From positions 49,729 through 113,728 of the forward strand of contig JAPXMY010000006.1 of assembly GCA_033808805.1 (NCBI GenBank): a stretch of DNA of 64,000 nt, written 5' to 3'. Source of the DNA: UBA1783 sp033808805 (lineage in GTDB: Bacteria; Bacillota_I; Bacilli_A; Erysipelotrichales; Erysipelotrichaceae). The notes under the pieces are model-generated. The model did no database searches. It saw nothing but the letters and a program-made list of their open reading frames with translations, and was not told where the DNA came from. Shown here piece by piece: positions 8,663 to 17,716 of the stretch (positions are counted from its first letter, which is position 1; each line of letters starts with the position of its first letter). The position numbers were made by a program, and so were the translations under genes.

Positions 8663-9006
8663 TAAAAAATAGGTTTATGAGACTAGTCGTCATATTTGAT
8701 CTTCCTACAATTACAAAAACTGATAAAAGAAATTATAGAAAATTTGTTAAGTATTTAAAAAATGAAGGATATATTAGAATACAGTATTCTGTTTATTCAA
8801 AATTGTGCATTAATAATAATTCATGTTCTACTGCCTCAAAGAAACTTGAAAATAATGCTCCTAAAGATGGTGATATAAGGTATATGATTATTACTGAAAA
8901 TCAGTATTTAAGTATAGCAAATATTAATAATGTATATTCTTTACAAGAGCGAATTACGACGATGGATAGAACAATAATAATTGGAGGAATGAACAGTGAA
9001 AATTAA
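8659..9006 (+). CDS. cas2: CRISPR adaptation protein Cas2
   Basis: A protein of 115 residues with the ferredoxin-like Cas2 core beginning RLVVIFDLP (conserved Asp D14), followed by YRKFVKYLKNEGY, QYSVYSKL and the late IIIGG strand. It resembles the type II-A form of Cas2. It is the structural subunit that bridges Cas1 dimers. It starts in the ATGA that ends cas1 and overlaps the next gene by 11 bp, so cas1, cas2 and the csn2-like gene form one translationally coupled unit. Confidence 0.95.
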   Translation: MIKNRFMRLVVIFDLPTITKTDKRNYRKFVKYLKNEGYIRIQYSVYSKLCINNNSCSTASKKLENNAPKDGDIRYMIITENQYLSIANINNVYSLQERITTMDRTIIIGGMNSEN

Positions 9007-9844
9007 AACAGATGAACAAGTATTTATTTTCCCAATTGAGGAAAGTATAAATGTTCTAGTTGATAGAGGGTTTAGAGAAGAATTTATTGAGTGCATGAAT
9101 TTGTATTTTAACAAAAAAAGAAAAACGAAATGTTTGATATATGATGATGATAATGTGTTGTTGAAGTTTAATGAAATTGGTTTCATTTTTTTAGAAAACG
9201 AAAGTATGTTAAACGATAATTTAGAATTTAAGGCAAAAACAGATTTTAACAATGAGCTTAGTTTAGTGATAGAAAATAATCCTGAAATGTTTATTTCTTT
9301 AGATGATATTAGAAGAGCTTTTAAAAGTATGTTGTCAGATAAAGGAATGTATGAAATAAAAAGAATACTAGGATATGGGTTGAATAGAAGTATAGAAATT
9401 GAAATCAATGAATTTGATATAAATAAAATATTACAAGTATTTGCGATTGAATATGAGGAGTTATCAATTAGTGAAAAAAGATTGATATATTTAAACTTGA
9501 TGTTATTTATTAATAGAAAGAAAGTTAGTGTTGTTTATATTGATTTTGAAATCGATAGAGTTGTTAGTGAATGGATTAAAAAAATGGTAAAGAAAGGTGT
9601 GATATTTATTATTGATAATAATATTATGAATGAAAATGTAAATTTAAAAATAGATAACGTAATAGTGTTATCGCAATTTAATTCTCTTGCTAAATTAGAA
9701 ATAGAAAAAGAGAAAGTTAAAAAATTATTGTATGCTTTAAATCCTATTGTAGAAAGTAATCTTTCTTTTCAAAGCAAAGAAATTGTTGATTTATATAAGG
9801 AATTTTCTGATCAAAATCTAACTTTTTCAATAAAAATTATTTAG
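8996..9844 (+). CDS. csn2: Csn2-like spacer-acquisition protein
   Basis: A protein of 282 residues in the usual Csn2 position between cas2 and the array. The start is GTG 8996 with GGAGG 8 nt upstream. The central part (NKILQVFAIEYEEL, LIYLNLMLFINRKKVSVVYI, KGVIFIIDNNIM) has the layout of Csn2: a 'how many loops are busy' helix-strand series and a late strand followed by an Asn/Asp-rich turn. Csn2 proteins form DNA-end-binding tetrameric rings needed for spacer uptake in type II-A. Classic streptococcal Csn2 is about 220 residues, so this is a longer, divergent form. The family assignment rests on weak similarity plus position. Confidence 0.72.
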   Translation: MKIKTDEQVFIFPIEESINVLVDRGFREEFIECMNLYFNKKRKTKCLIYDDDNVLLKFNEIGFIFLENESMLNDNLEFKAKTDFNNELSLVIENNPEMFISLDDIRRAFKSMLSDKGMYEIKRILGYGLNRSIEIEINEFDINKILQVFAIEYEELSISEKRLIYLNLMLFINRKKVSVVYIDFEIDRVVSEWIKKMVKKGVIFIIDNNIMNENVNLKIDNVIVLSQFNSLAKLEIEKEKVKKLLYALNPIVESNLSFQSKEIVDLYKEFSDQNLTFSIKII

Positions 9845-9901
9845 AGAAAAAGTAAAAACTCATTATAGATAAAGGCAAAAATGATATATAATAAGTTATA
9901 G
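9845..9901 (+). promoter_or_regulatory. CRISPR leader
   Basis: A 57-bp AT-rich stretch between the csn2-like stop and repeat 1. It contains TATAAT at 9887-9892 with only a weak -35 (TTATAG at 9863, 18-bp spacing), which would start transcription close to the first repeat. The tracrRNA strand requires crRNA to be made rightward, so the leader must be at this end and new spacers should be added here. Confidence 0.65.
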
Positions 9902-12900
9902 GTTCTTAAGGATTGAATTATTTTGTATTATTTAAACTTAAAACTGCACAGGTAATCTACGGGCCAGGTTCTTAAGGATTGAATTATTTTGTATTATTTA
10001 AACTACCAACGAGGAGTTCAGACAAAAGGTAGGTTCTTAAGGATTGAATTATTTTGTATTATTTAAACAGAAATATGTTAAGTCAGACTTTGCTTGAAGT
10101 TCTTAAGGATTGAATTATTTTGTATTATTTAAACTGCTTTCCGGTAAAGCGGTTAAACCTCCAGTTCTTAAGGATTGAATTATTTTGTATTATTTAAACC
10201 ATAATAAGTTGATCTAAACTGTGATCCAGTTCTTAAGGATTGAATTATTTTGTATTATTTAAACACTGGAAAGGGCTTGTTATGAATTGGCATGTTCTTA
10301 AGGATTGAATTATTTTGTATTATTTAAACGGTTGCCAGTTCCGTTGCCGCTGCCATAGTGTTCTTAAGGATTGAATTATTTTGTATTATTTAAACTGTTA
10401 TTGGGGGCGTTTTGCTTAAAATATTGTTCTTAAGGATTGAATTATTTTGTATTATTTAAACTGAGCAATGTCAAATGGATTAAATTGATGGGTTCTTAAG
10501 GATTGAATTATTTTGTATTATTTAAACGAAAAGATTTATCGAAAGCCGATGTTAGTGGTTCTTAAGGATTGAATTATTTTGTATTATTTAAACGAGTTAA
10601 AAATGACGCCAAATCAAAAGGTGGTTCTTAAGGATTGAATTATTTTGTATTATTTAAACACTCCTTAGCTGTCATCCCTTACACTCCTGTTCTTAAGGAT
10701 TGAATTATTTTGTATTATTTAAACGTTGGCTTCAATGCCCATCAAAGGCTTGCGTTCTTAAGGATTGAATTATTTTGTATTATTTAAACAAAAACGGAAC
10801 ACTAAGCGAAGCGCCACTAGTTCTTAAGGATTGAATTATTTTGTATTATTTAAACTGTTTAGGCGGAACTGAAGGCTCTATTTTGGTTCTTAAGGATTGA
10901 ATTATTTTGTATTATTTAAACGATACTGATAAATTGAGGCATAACGGACAGGTTCTTAAGGATTGAATTATTTTGTATTATTTAAACTAAAGGGACTTAT
11001 CCCAAGAACAGCTGCCGTTCTTAAGGATTGAATTATTTTGTATTATTTAAACATACTACCTTGAAAAATATCATAGGTGGCTGTTCTTAAGGATTGAATT
11101 ATTTTGTATTATTTAAACCTATTGCTATTACTTCCCACCTCTTCATCGTTCTTAAGGATTGAATTATTTTGTATTATTTAAACGTTCAAGCAAGTGATGC
11201 AGAAGTTAACGGCGTTCTTAAGGATTGAATTATTTTGTATTATTTAAACTTACTTGCTCCAATTGCCTTAAATAGCGATGTTCTTAAGGATTGAATTATT
11301 TTGTATTATTTAAACTTTAATGAAGATTGTCTATCAGGAATTGCGTTCTTAAGGATTGAATTATTTTGTATTATTTAAACAGCTACAAATGGATTCACTG
11401 CATACACCAGGTTCTTAAGGATTGAATTATTTTGTATTATTTAAACCTAATCCCACTTTTTTTGACAGCAAGCCATGTTCTTAAGGATTGAATTATTTTG
11501 TATTATTTAAACGATGGTGGTTCCTGTGGTGTTTCAGTATAGGTTCTTAAGGATTGAATTATTTTGTATTATTTAAACTATTGCGGTGTTAAATCTGTTC
11601 CTACAGATGTTCTTAAGGATTGAATTATTTTGTATTATTTAAACCGCCGAACGCCCACAATGTAGTCATAAAAGGTTCTTAAGGATTGAATTATTTTGTA
11701 TTATTTAAACGAAGTATCAGAACACGAAACTATGATGATCGTTCTTAAGGATTGAATTATTTTGTATTATTTAAACTAAAACTTATCTACTACCACCCCG
11801 TCTTGTGTTCTTAAGGATTGAATTATTTTGTATTATTTAAACCAATTGTCAGTGATATATATTTTTCAGTCGTTCTTAAGGATTGAATTATTTTGTATTA
11901 TTTAAACTTTGATTAACCAGTCGCCAGTAGCAGTTAGTTCTTAAGGATTGAATTATTTTGTATTATTTAAACAACTGAAACAAAAGGCAATCAGGCTTAT
12001 AGGTTCTTAAGGATTGAATTATTTTGTATTATTTAAACCATCATATTCGAAGATGGGGTAATAGTGATGTTCTTAAGGATTGAATTATTTTGTATTATTT
12101 AAACTCAGAATTCATATCTCCAGAATTCCAATCTGTTCTTAAGGATTGAATTATTTTGTATTATTTAAACCCTAGAAAAAAGGCTGAACCAATTCCTAAA
12201 GTTCTTAAGGATTGAATTATTTTGTATTATTTAAACTGTTGACGCCGATTGTCCAGTCAACGCTTGTTCTTAAGGATTGAATTATTTTGTATTATTTAAA
12301 CTATAGTTTCGGATTGCTGACATAGTTCACGTTCTTAAGGATTGAATTATTTTGTATTATTTAAACTAACTCATTTACTGAGTCAGTAAAAGTCAAGGTT
12401 CTTAAGGATTGAATTATTTTGTATTATTTAAACTGCTTTCCTTACGTTCGAACCCATACATATGTTCTTAAGGATTGAATTATTTTGTATTATTTAAACA
12501 CAGCCAGATTTTTTCTTGAAGCGGGTATCGTTCTTAAGGATTGAATTATTTTGTATTATTTAAACTATAACACCCTAAACACAATAACCAAAATCGTTCT
12601 TAAGGATTGAATTATTTTGTATTATTTAAACATCTCAGATGAGTTTTTACAGGGTAGGTCGGTTCTTAAGGATTGAATTATTTTGTATTATTTAAACCGA
12701 ATCAAAGTACGGTGTCCATTTAGGTATAGTTCTTAAGGATTGAATTATTTTGTATTATTTAAACGTTAGGTATAAAAGGAAGCCCGCCTAACCGTTCTTA
12801 AGGATTGAATTATTTTGTATTATTTAAACAACATTCATAATAATTTGTATCGATACCAGTTCTTAAGGATTGAATTATTTTGTATTATTTAAACCTACTT

Positions 12901-13746
12901 GAAGAAGCATCATCAATCAGCTTTGTTCTTAAGGATTGAATTATTTTGTATTATTTAAACCATAAGGCAAACCCCACACTTCAGCCAGTGTTCTTAAGGA
13001 TTGAATTATTTTGTATTATTTAAACAGGCTCTGTTTAGGTGAATAGACAATTGCTGTTCTTAAGGATTGAATTATTTTGTATTATTTAAACTATGCAATG
13101 CCAAAAGTGAAGGTTTAGAGTGTTCTTAAGGATTGAATTATTTTGTATTATTTAAACCCCAGCCTAACAAGCGCATTTCCTAAATTGGTTCTTAAGGATT
13201 GAATTATTTTGTATTATTTAAACCCAACCTTACAAGTGCATTTCCTAAATTAGTTCTTAAGGATTGAATTATTTTGTATTATTTAAACTCTATGGTGGAG
13301 CGAGTTCTGGTAAGAGTTGTTCTTAAGGATTGAATTATTTTGTATTATTTAAACCTGCAAACAAGATCAACATCATTCCAAAGAGTTCTTAAGGATTGAA
13401 TTATTTTGTATTATTTAAACCCTTTTTCTAAGCAACGGTTCAGCTTGCGGTTCTTAAGGATTGAATTATTTTGTATTATTTAAACAGGAGAACGTACCAA
13501 CCTCTCATTTGAGTTGTTCTTAAGGATTGAATTATTTTGTATTATTTAAACCACTTTGGGATAATGTGAAAAAACTGTTTGTTCTTAAGGATTGAATTAT
13601 TTTGTATTATTTAAACTTAAATATATACCTTCAATAGCTTTAGTCGTTCTTAAGGATTGAATTATTTTGTATTATTTAAACTATCTTATACTGAAATATC
13701 TTTTGCAGTTGTTCTTAAGGATTGAATTATTTTGTATTATTTAAAC
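9902..13746 (+). CRISPR. CRISPR array, 59 repeats and 58 spacers
   Basis: Counting each copy gives 59 repeats of 36 bp that begin GTTCTTAAGG and end GTATTATTTAAAC. All appear identical, including the last at 13711-13746. Successive repeat starts are 65, 66 or 67 bp apart, giving 21 spacers of 29 bp, 35 of 30 bp and 2 of 31 bp (after repeats 38 and 43). Spacers are mostly unrelated and more GC-rich than the host DNA. The exception is spacers 50 (13158-13187) and 51 (13224-13252), which are near copies. The size, full conservation of the repeats and intact cas genes suggest a working system with long acquisition history. Confidence 0.99.
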
Positions 13747-13876
13747 AATTTAAGTGAATGAAATGACTGAAAATTCAATTTTTTATTGTGTGTTAATTAA
13801 ACTAAATAATAATTAAATTTGCTTTTCTTGGCAACTATATTAATAGTGTAGTAAAATTATCGAAAGAGGAATTAAT
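13747..13876 (+). promoter_or_regulatory. Trailer region and promoter of the DUF2075 gene
   Basis: 130 bp of AT-rich DNA follow the array. TTGGCA (13828-13833), an 18-bp spacer and TAAAAT (13852-13857) make a plausible promoter, with GAGGAATTAAT before the next ATG. I see no degenerate repeat and no clear terminator hairpin for the array transcript. Confidence 0.45.
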
Positions 13877-15763
13877 ATGATTATATATAAAAACAACAAA
13901 AAAGGATTTGTGGATGATGTAAGAGACGGAGTCATTGCTAGAAAGATTGCAAGTGAGTTTGCAAAGATTAATTTCAATTATGGTAATGATAGAGAGTATC
14001 GTTCATGGGCAAATTCACTGAATTTTATGAGAAATGCGATAGATGATTCTGAAATTAGTGATGAATGCCAAATAGCAATTGAGTATAAAATACCACTTAC
14101 TGAAAAGAGAGTGGATTTTCTTATTGCTGGAATTGATGAAAACAATAACAACAATATTGTAGTTGTCGAATTGAAGCAATGGGAAAATAGTTCTATCACT
14201 AATAGTCCTGATGTTGTTGAAACTTATGTTGGTGGAGGAAATAGATTGGTTTGTCATCCTAGTTATCAAGCTTATTCTTATGCAAAGGTAATAGAAAATT
14301 TTAATGAAGATGTACACAAAAATGATATTTCGTTAATTCCTTGTGCTTATCTTCATAATTATAAAGAAATAAATAGAAATAATATTGATAATGACTTTTA
14401 TAGGGAAGCTATTAAATGTGCTCCTGTATTTTTAGAGGAAGATACAAAGAAACTAAGGGATTTCATTAAAAGTTATATTAAGAAAAAAGACAATATTGAT
14501 TTATTGATGAAGATAGAGTTTGGTAAATTAAAACCAGCAAAAGCATTACAAGATGCTATTGCATCTATGCTAAGAGGTAATGATGAATTCAATATGATAG
14601 ATGAGCAGAAAGTAGCTTATGAAACTGTTAGAATGCTTGTTGAAAAATCATTGAAAGAATCAAATGAAATAGGTAATCAAAATAAAAAATATACAGTTAT
14701 TGTTGAAGGTGGACCTGGTACAGGCAAGACGGTAGTGGCTATACAACTTCTAAGTAATTTGATTAACAAAGGATATGCAGTGAATTATATAACAAAAAAT
14801 GCTGCTCCAAGACATGTGTTTTTTGAGAAGTTAAAAAGAGGAAGATTTAACCTAAATTATATAAAATCTTTATTTAAGGGTTCGGGTTCATTTGTAAATG
14901 TCCCCAATAATTATTTTGACTGTCTGATAGTAGATGAAGCACATAGATTAAATGAAAAAAGTGGAATGTTTAAAAATTATGGAGAAAACCAAATTAAGGA
15001 AATAATACATGCTTCAAAAGTTTCGGTGTTTTTTATTGATGAAGATCAAATAGTTACAACAGATGATATAGGTTCTGTTGAATTAATAAAGAAGTTTGCG
15101 AAAGAGGAAGGTTCAAAAGTTTTTCATGGTGAAGACTATAATTTGGTTTCACAGTTTAGATGTAATGGTTCTGATGGTTATTTGGCCTTTTTGGACAATC
15201 TTTTATCAATAAGAAAAACAGCTAATATAGATTTTGATTTTGATTATGATTTAAAATTGTTTGATAATCCAACTAAAATGAGGGAAGAGCTAAGAAAAAA
15301 GAACGCAAACAATAAAGCTCGTATGATTGCTGGATATTGTTATGATTGGATAACAAAGAATAACAATGATCCAAATTTATATGATATTGTTTTAGAAAAT
15401 GATTTTAAAGCTAAATGGAACTTCAATAATACTAAAACTTGGGCTATTGATGCAGACTCTTTTGATCAAGTAGGTTGTATCCATACAGCCCAAGGTTTGG
15501 AATTTGATTATTGCGGGATAATAATAGGTAAAGATCTGATTTTTAAAGATAATAAAGTTATCACTGATTATACCAAAAGGGCAAAAACGGACAGATCTTT
15601 ATGGGGCATAAAAAAGACAAAAAATTATGAACTGGCAGATAAAATAATAAAAAACACATATAAAACATTAATGTCCAGAGGTCAAAAAGGATGTTATTTA
15701 TATTGTGAGGATAAAGGACTTTTAGATTATATATCTAAAATAACTAAAATAAAAATTGAATAA
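13877..15763 (+). CDS. DUF2075 P-loop helicase/ATPase with N-terminal nuclease-like domain
   Basis: A protein of 628 residues. The N-terminal ~210 residues hold a PD-(D/E)XK-like pattern: D80 in KRVDFLIAG, then E98 and K100 in VVVELKQW. From about 235 comes a DUF2075 (Schlafen-group-like) ATPase with Walker A GGPGTGKT (278-285), Walker B LIVDEAH (D353-E354), QFRCNGSDGY and the helicase-like HTAQGLEFDYCG, ending in MSRGQKGCYLYC. Family members are uncharacterised and often lie near defence genes. The nuclease-helicase layout and position beside the CRISPR array suggest nucleic-acid defence or repair, which is an inference. It has its own promoter and terminator. Confidence 0.85.
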   Translation: MIIYKNNKKGFVDDVRDGVIARKIASEFAKINFNYGNDREYRSWANSLNFMRNAIDDSEISDECQIAIEYKIPLTEKRVDFLIAGIDENNNNNIVVVELKQWENSSITNSPDVVETYVGGGNRLVCHPSYQAYSYAKVIENFNEDVHKNDISLIPCAYLHNYKEINRNNIDNDFYREAIKCAPVFLEEDTKKLRDFIKSYIKKKDNIDLLMKIEFGKLKPAKALQDAIASMLRGNDEFNMIDEQKVAYETVRMLVEKSLKESNEIGNQNKKYTVIVEGGPGTGKTVVAIQLLSNLINKGYAVNYITKNAAPRHVFFEKLKRGRFNLNYIKSLFKGSGSFVNVPNNYFDCLIVDEAHRLNEKSGMFKNYGENQIKEIIHASKVSVFFIDEDQIVTTDDIGSVELIKKFAKEEGSKVFHGEDYNLVSQFRCNGSDGYLAFLDNLLSIRKTANIDFDFDYDLKLFDNPTKMREELRKKNANNKARMIAGYCYDWITKNNNDPNLYDIVLENDFKAKWNFNNTKTWAIDADSFDQVGCIHTAQGLEFDYCGIIIGKDLIFKDNKVITDYTKRAKTDRSLWGIKKTKNYELADKIIKNTYKTLMSRGQKGCYLYCEDKGLLDYISKITKIKIE

Positions 15764-15767
15764 CAGG

Positions 15768-15797
15768 AAAGGATCATAAAGCGATCCTTTATTTTTT
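15768..15797 (+). terminator. Intrinsic terminator of the DUF2075 gene
   Basis: An 8-bp perfect stem AAAGGATC/GATCCTTT with a 7-nt loop, followed by ATTTTTT, directly after the stop codon. Confidence 0.88.
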
Positions 15798-15799
15798 AT

Positions 15800-15858
15800 G
15801 TCCAAATATATTCCCAATCTAGCACTGCCTGTTGTATATAATATTATTATAGAAATAA
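15800..15858 (+). promoter_or_regulatory. Duplicated upstream module, copy 1
   Basis: It begins GTCCAAA, has CCAATC at 15814-15819 and ends with a 22-bp block starting TATAAT at 15837. The same arrangement recurs at 16787-16846 before the ADP-ribosylglycohydrolase gene; the final 22 bp differ at one position. It is probably a shared promoter or operator. Confidence 0.5.
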
Positions 15859-15909
15859 AAATATATTTATTTGTTAAGGATAAAAAAATTAAGTAATATG
15901 GAGTAGATT

Positions 15910-16773
15910 ATGAAAGAAAATGAATTTATGTCTAAGCAATCTATGCTGAATTGTGGTATAGATATAATAATTAAGTATTTACAAAAAGAAGGATATAAAA
16001 TTGAAGGTGTTAATAATGGATTAATAGTATATCCAAATGTTGTAGCTTCTAAAGATGGAAAACTTTATGGAATTCTAGTGGAAGTAAATGAAGTTAGAAA
16101 ACAACCCAATATAGCTATTACAAGCAAATTTAATATGTTGAGACTTGCTAGAAGATTTAATGCCATACCTTTATATGCTTCGGTTGGAATAGGGGCGGTG
16201 AATCACGAAAGATTTGACAAAGAAATATTACTTGAAAATGACCCTGATGGTTATTTAGTTAATTTTGAAGGCTTTGAAGAAATATCAATTAGCAATATTC
16301 CGAATAAGGATTCAAAAGAATATATTGAATATGTCATAAATATATTAGGAACAAGTTATGAAATTAAGGATATTTCAATATTAGAACCATTTTTATCAGA
16401 TGACATTAAATGGGATTCGTTTTATAGTGAAAATAGTTATAAAGAAAAAGAAGAAGTTTTGGAATACTATACTAAAAAGTTTGAACTAATAAAAGATAAT
16501 ACAATTAATTATTTTCTAATTGAATTTATTGGTAGTTGGAGTGAATTTAATGTTTCAGAGATTATACTTCCGGATGGCACTATAAATCATAATGTAAAAG
16601 TAATAATGCCACAACCAGATGGAGAAATCGGTCTAATAATAGAACAAAGTAAATCTAATAATGAGAAAGTGGGAATGTCGATGATTGTTTCTTTTGATGA
16701 TAGAAAAATAAATAAAATCTATATCGGCAATCCAAATACTATGAAATTTAAGGATTATAAATCTTCGTTATAA
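15910..16773 (+). CDS. Unknown protein, restriction-nuclease-like N-terminus and NTF2-like C-terminus
   Basis: A protein of 287 residues; ATG 15910 has GGAG 6 nt upstream. Residues about 15-110 (KYLQKEGYKIEG, YPNVVASKDGKLYGILVEV, FNAIPLYASVGIG) look like a PD-(D/E)XK-type fold of the kind found in conserved proteins of unknown role. Residues about 150-250 (LEPFLSDDIKWDS, EEVLEYYTKKF) resemble an NTF2/SnoaL-like domain. I do not recognise a named family and assign no activity. It is a single gene preceded by the duplicated upstream module it shares with the next gene. AT content is high, as in the CRISPR genes. Confidence 0.6.
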   Translation: MKENEFMSKQSMLNCGIDIIIKYLQKEGYKIEGVNNGLIVYPNVVASKDGKLYGILVEVNEVRKQPNIAITSKFNMLRLARRFNAIPLYASVGIGAVNHERFDKEILLENDPDGYLVNFEGFEEISISNIPNKDSKEYIEYVINILGTSYEIKDISILEPFLSDDIKWDSFYSENSYKEKEEVLEYYTKKFELIKDNTINYFLIEFIGSWSEFNVSEIILPDGTINHNVKVIMPQPDGEIGLIIEQSKSNNEKVGMSMIVSFDDRKINKIYIGNPNTMKFKDYKSSL

Positions 16774-16786
16774 CAAATCATTTAGA

Positions 16787-16846
16787 GTCCAAAAATTTGA
16801 CCAATCAAGGTTTTAACTAAGCTGTATAATATTATTATAGGAATAA
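16787..16846 (+). promoter_or_regulatory. Duplicated upstream module, copy 2
   Basis: It begins GTCCAAA, has CCAATC at 16801-16806 and TATAAT at 16825-16830, and ends in the same 22-bp block as copy 1 with one difference. It lies just upstream of the ADP-ribosylglycohydrolase gene. Confidence 0.5.
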
Positions 16847-16865
16847 ATGAAGGTGGAGTGTTTAA

Positions 16866-17669
16866 ATGTTAGGCGCAATAATTGGTGATATTGTTGGCTC
16901 TCGCTTTGAATGGGACAATATTAAAACAAAAGATTTTGAATTATTTACTGATGATTGTTTTGTTACTGATGATTCTGTAATGACTTTAGCTATTGCTAAG
17001 GCGATAATGGAAAGTGATTCAAGTTTTGAAGATCTTGGTAAAAAAGCTGTTATATACATGCAAAAGTTAGGAAGAAAATATCCTTATTGTAGTTATGGTG
17101 GAAGTTTTGCTGGCTGGCTGGTTTCTTCTAACCCAAAACCATACAATAGTTGGGGTAATGGTGCAGCTATGCGAGTAAGTGCTGTAGCTTATGTTGGAAA
17201 TTCGCTTAAAGAAGTAATAGATTTATCAAAAAAAGTAACTGAAGTCACTCATAATCATCCTGAAGGAATTAAAGGTGCTGAAGCTACAGCGGTTGCTATC
17301 TATCTGGCTCGCACTGGAAGCAGTCTTGAAGAAATAAAAGATTATATTGATGAGCACTATTATGGAATGAACTTTAAATTAGATGAAATTCGTGAAGGAT
17401 ACCAATTCGATGAATCTTGTCAGGGCACTGTTCCGCAATCTTTGGCTGCCTTCTTTGAATCGACCAGTTTTGAAGATGCGATTAGAAATGCTATATCGCT
17501 TGGTGGAGATAGCGATACTCTTGCGGCTATAACAGGAAGTGTTGCTGAAGCTTATTATGGCATCCCACCTAAAGTAAGGGAGGTAGCTATTAGATATCTT
17601 GATAGATATTTACGTAATATATTATTTGAGTTTGAAACTAAATATATAAATGAAGGAAAAAATAAATAA
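16866..17669 (+). CDS. ADP-ribosylglycohydrolase (DraG/ARH family)
   Basis: A protein of 267 residues with GGTGGAG upstream of its ATG. The family metal sites are clear: the N-terminal GAIIGDIVGSRFEW, TDDSVMTLA with D35-D36, a central NGAAMRVSAV and the C-terminal GGDSDTLAAITG. DraG/ARH enzymes remove ADP-ribose from modified proteins, nucleic acids or small molecules using a two-Mg centre. The target is unknown. Relatives reverse regulatory ADP-ribosylation or act beside ADP-ribosylating toxins, but I see no ADP-ribosyltransferase nearby. The length is normal. Confidence 0.92.
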   Translation: MLGAIIGDIVGSRFEWDNIKTKDFELFTDDCFVTDDSVMTLAIAKAIMESDSSFEDLGKKAVIYMQKLGRKYPYCSYGGSFAGWLVSSNPKPYNSWGNGAAMRVSAVAYVGNSLKEVIDLSKKVTEVTHNHPEGIKGAEATAVAIYLARTGSSLEEIKDYIDEHYYGMNFKLDEIREGYQFDESCQGTVPQSLAAFFESTSFEDAIRNAISLGGDSDTLAAITGSVAEAYYGIPPKVREVAIRYLDRYLRNILFEFETKYINEGKNK

Positions 17670-17716
17670 AAATGAATTATTTAATTAGCTCAAGTATATT
17701 TTTAAGTGGTTAGTTT

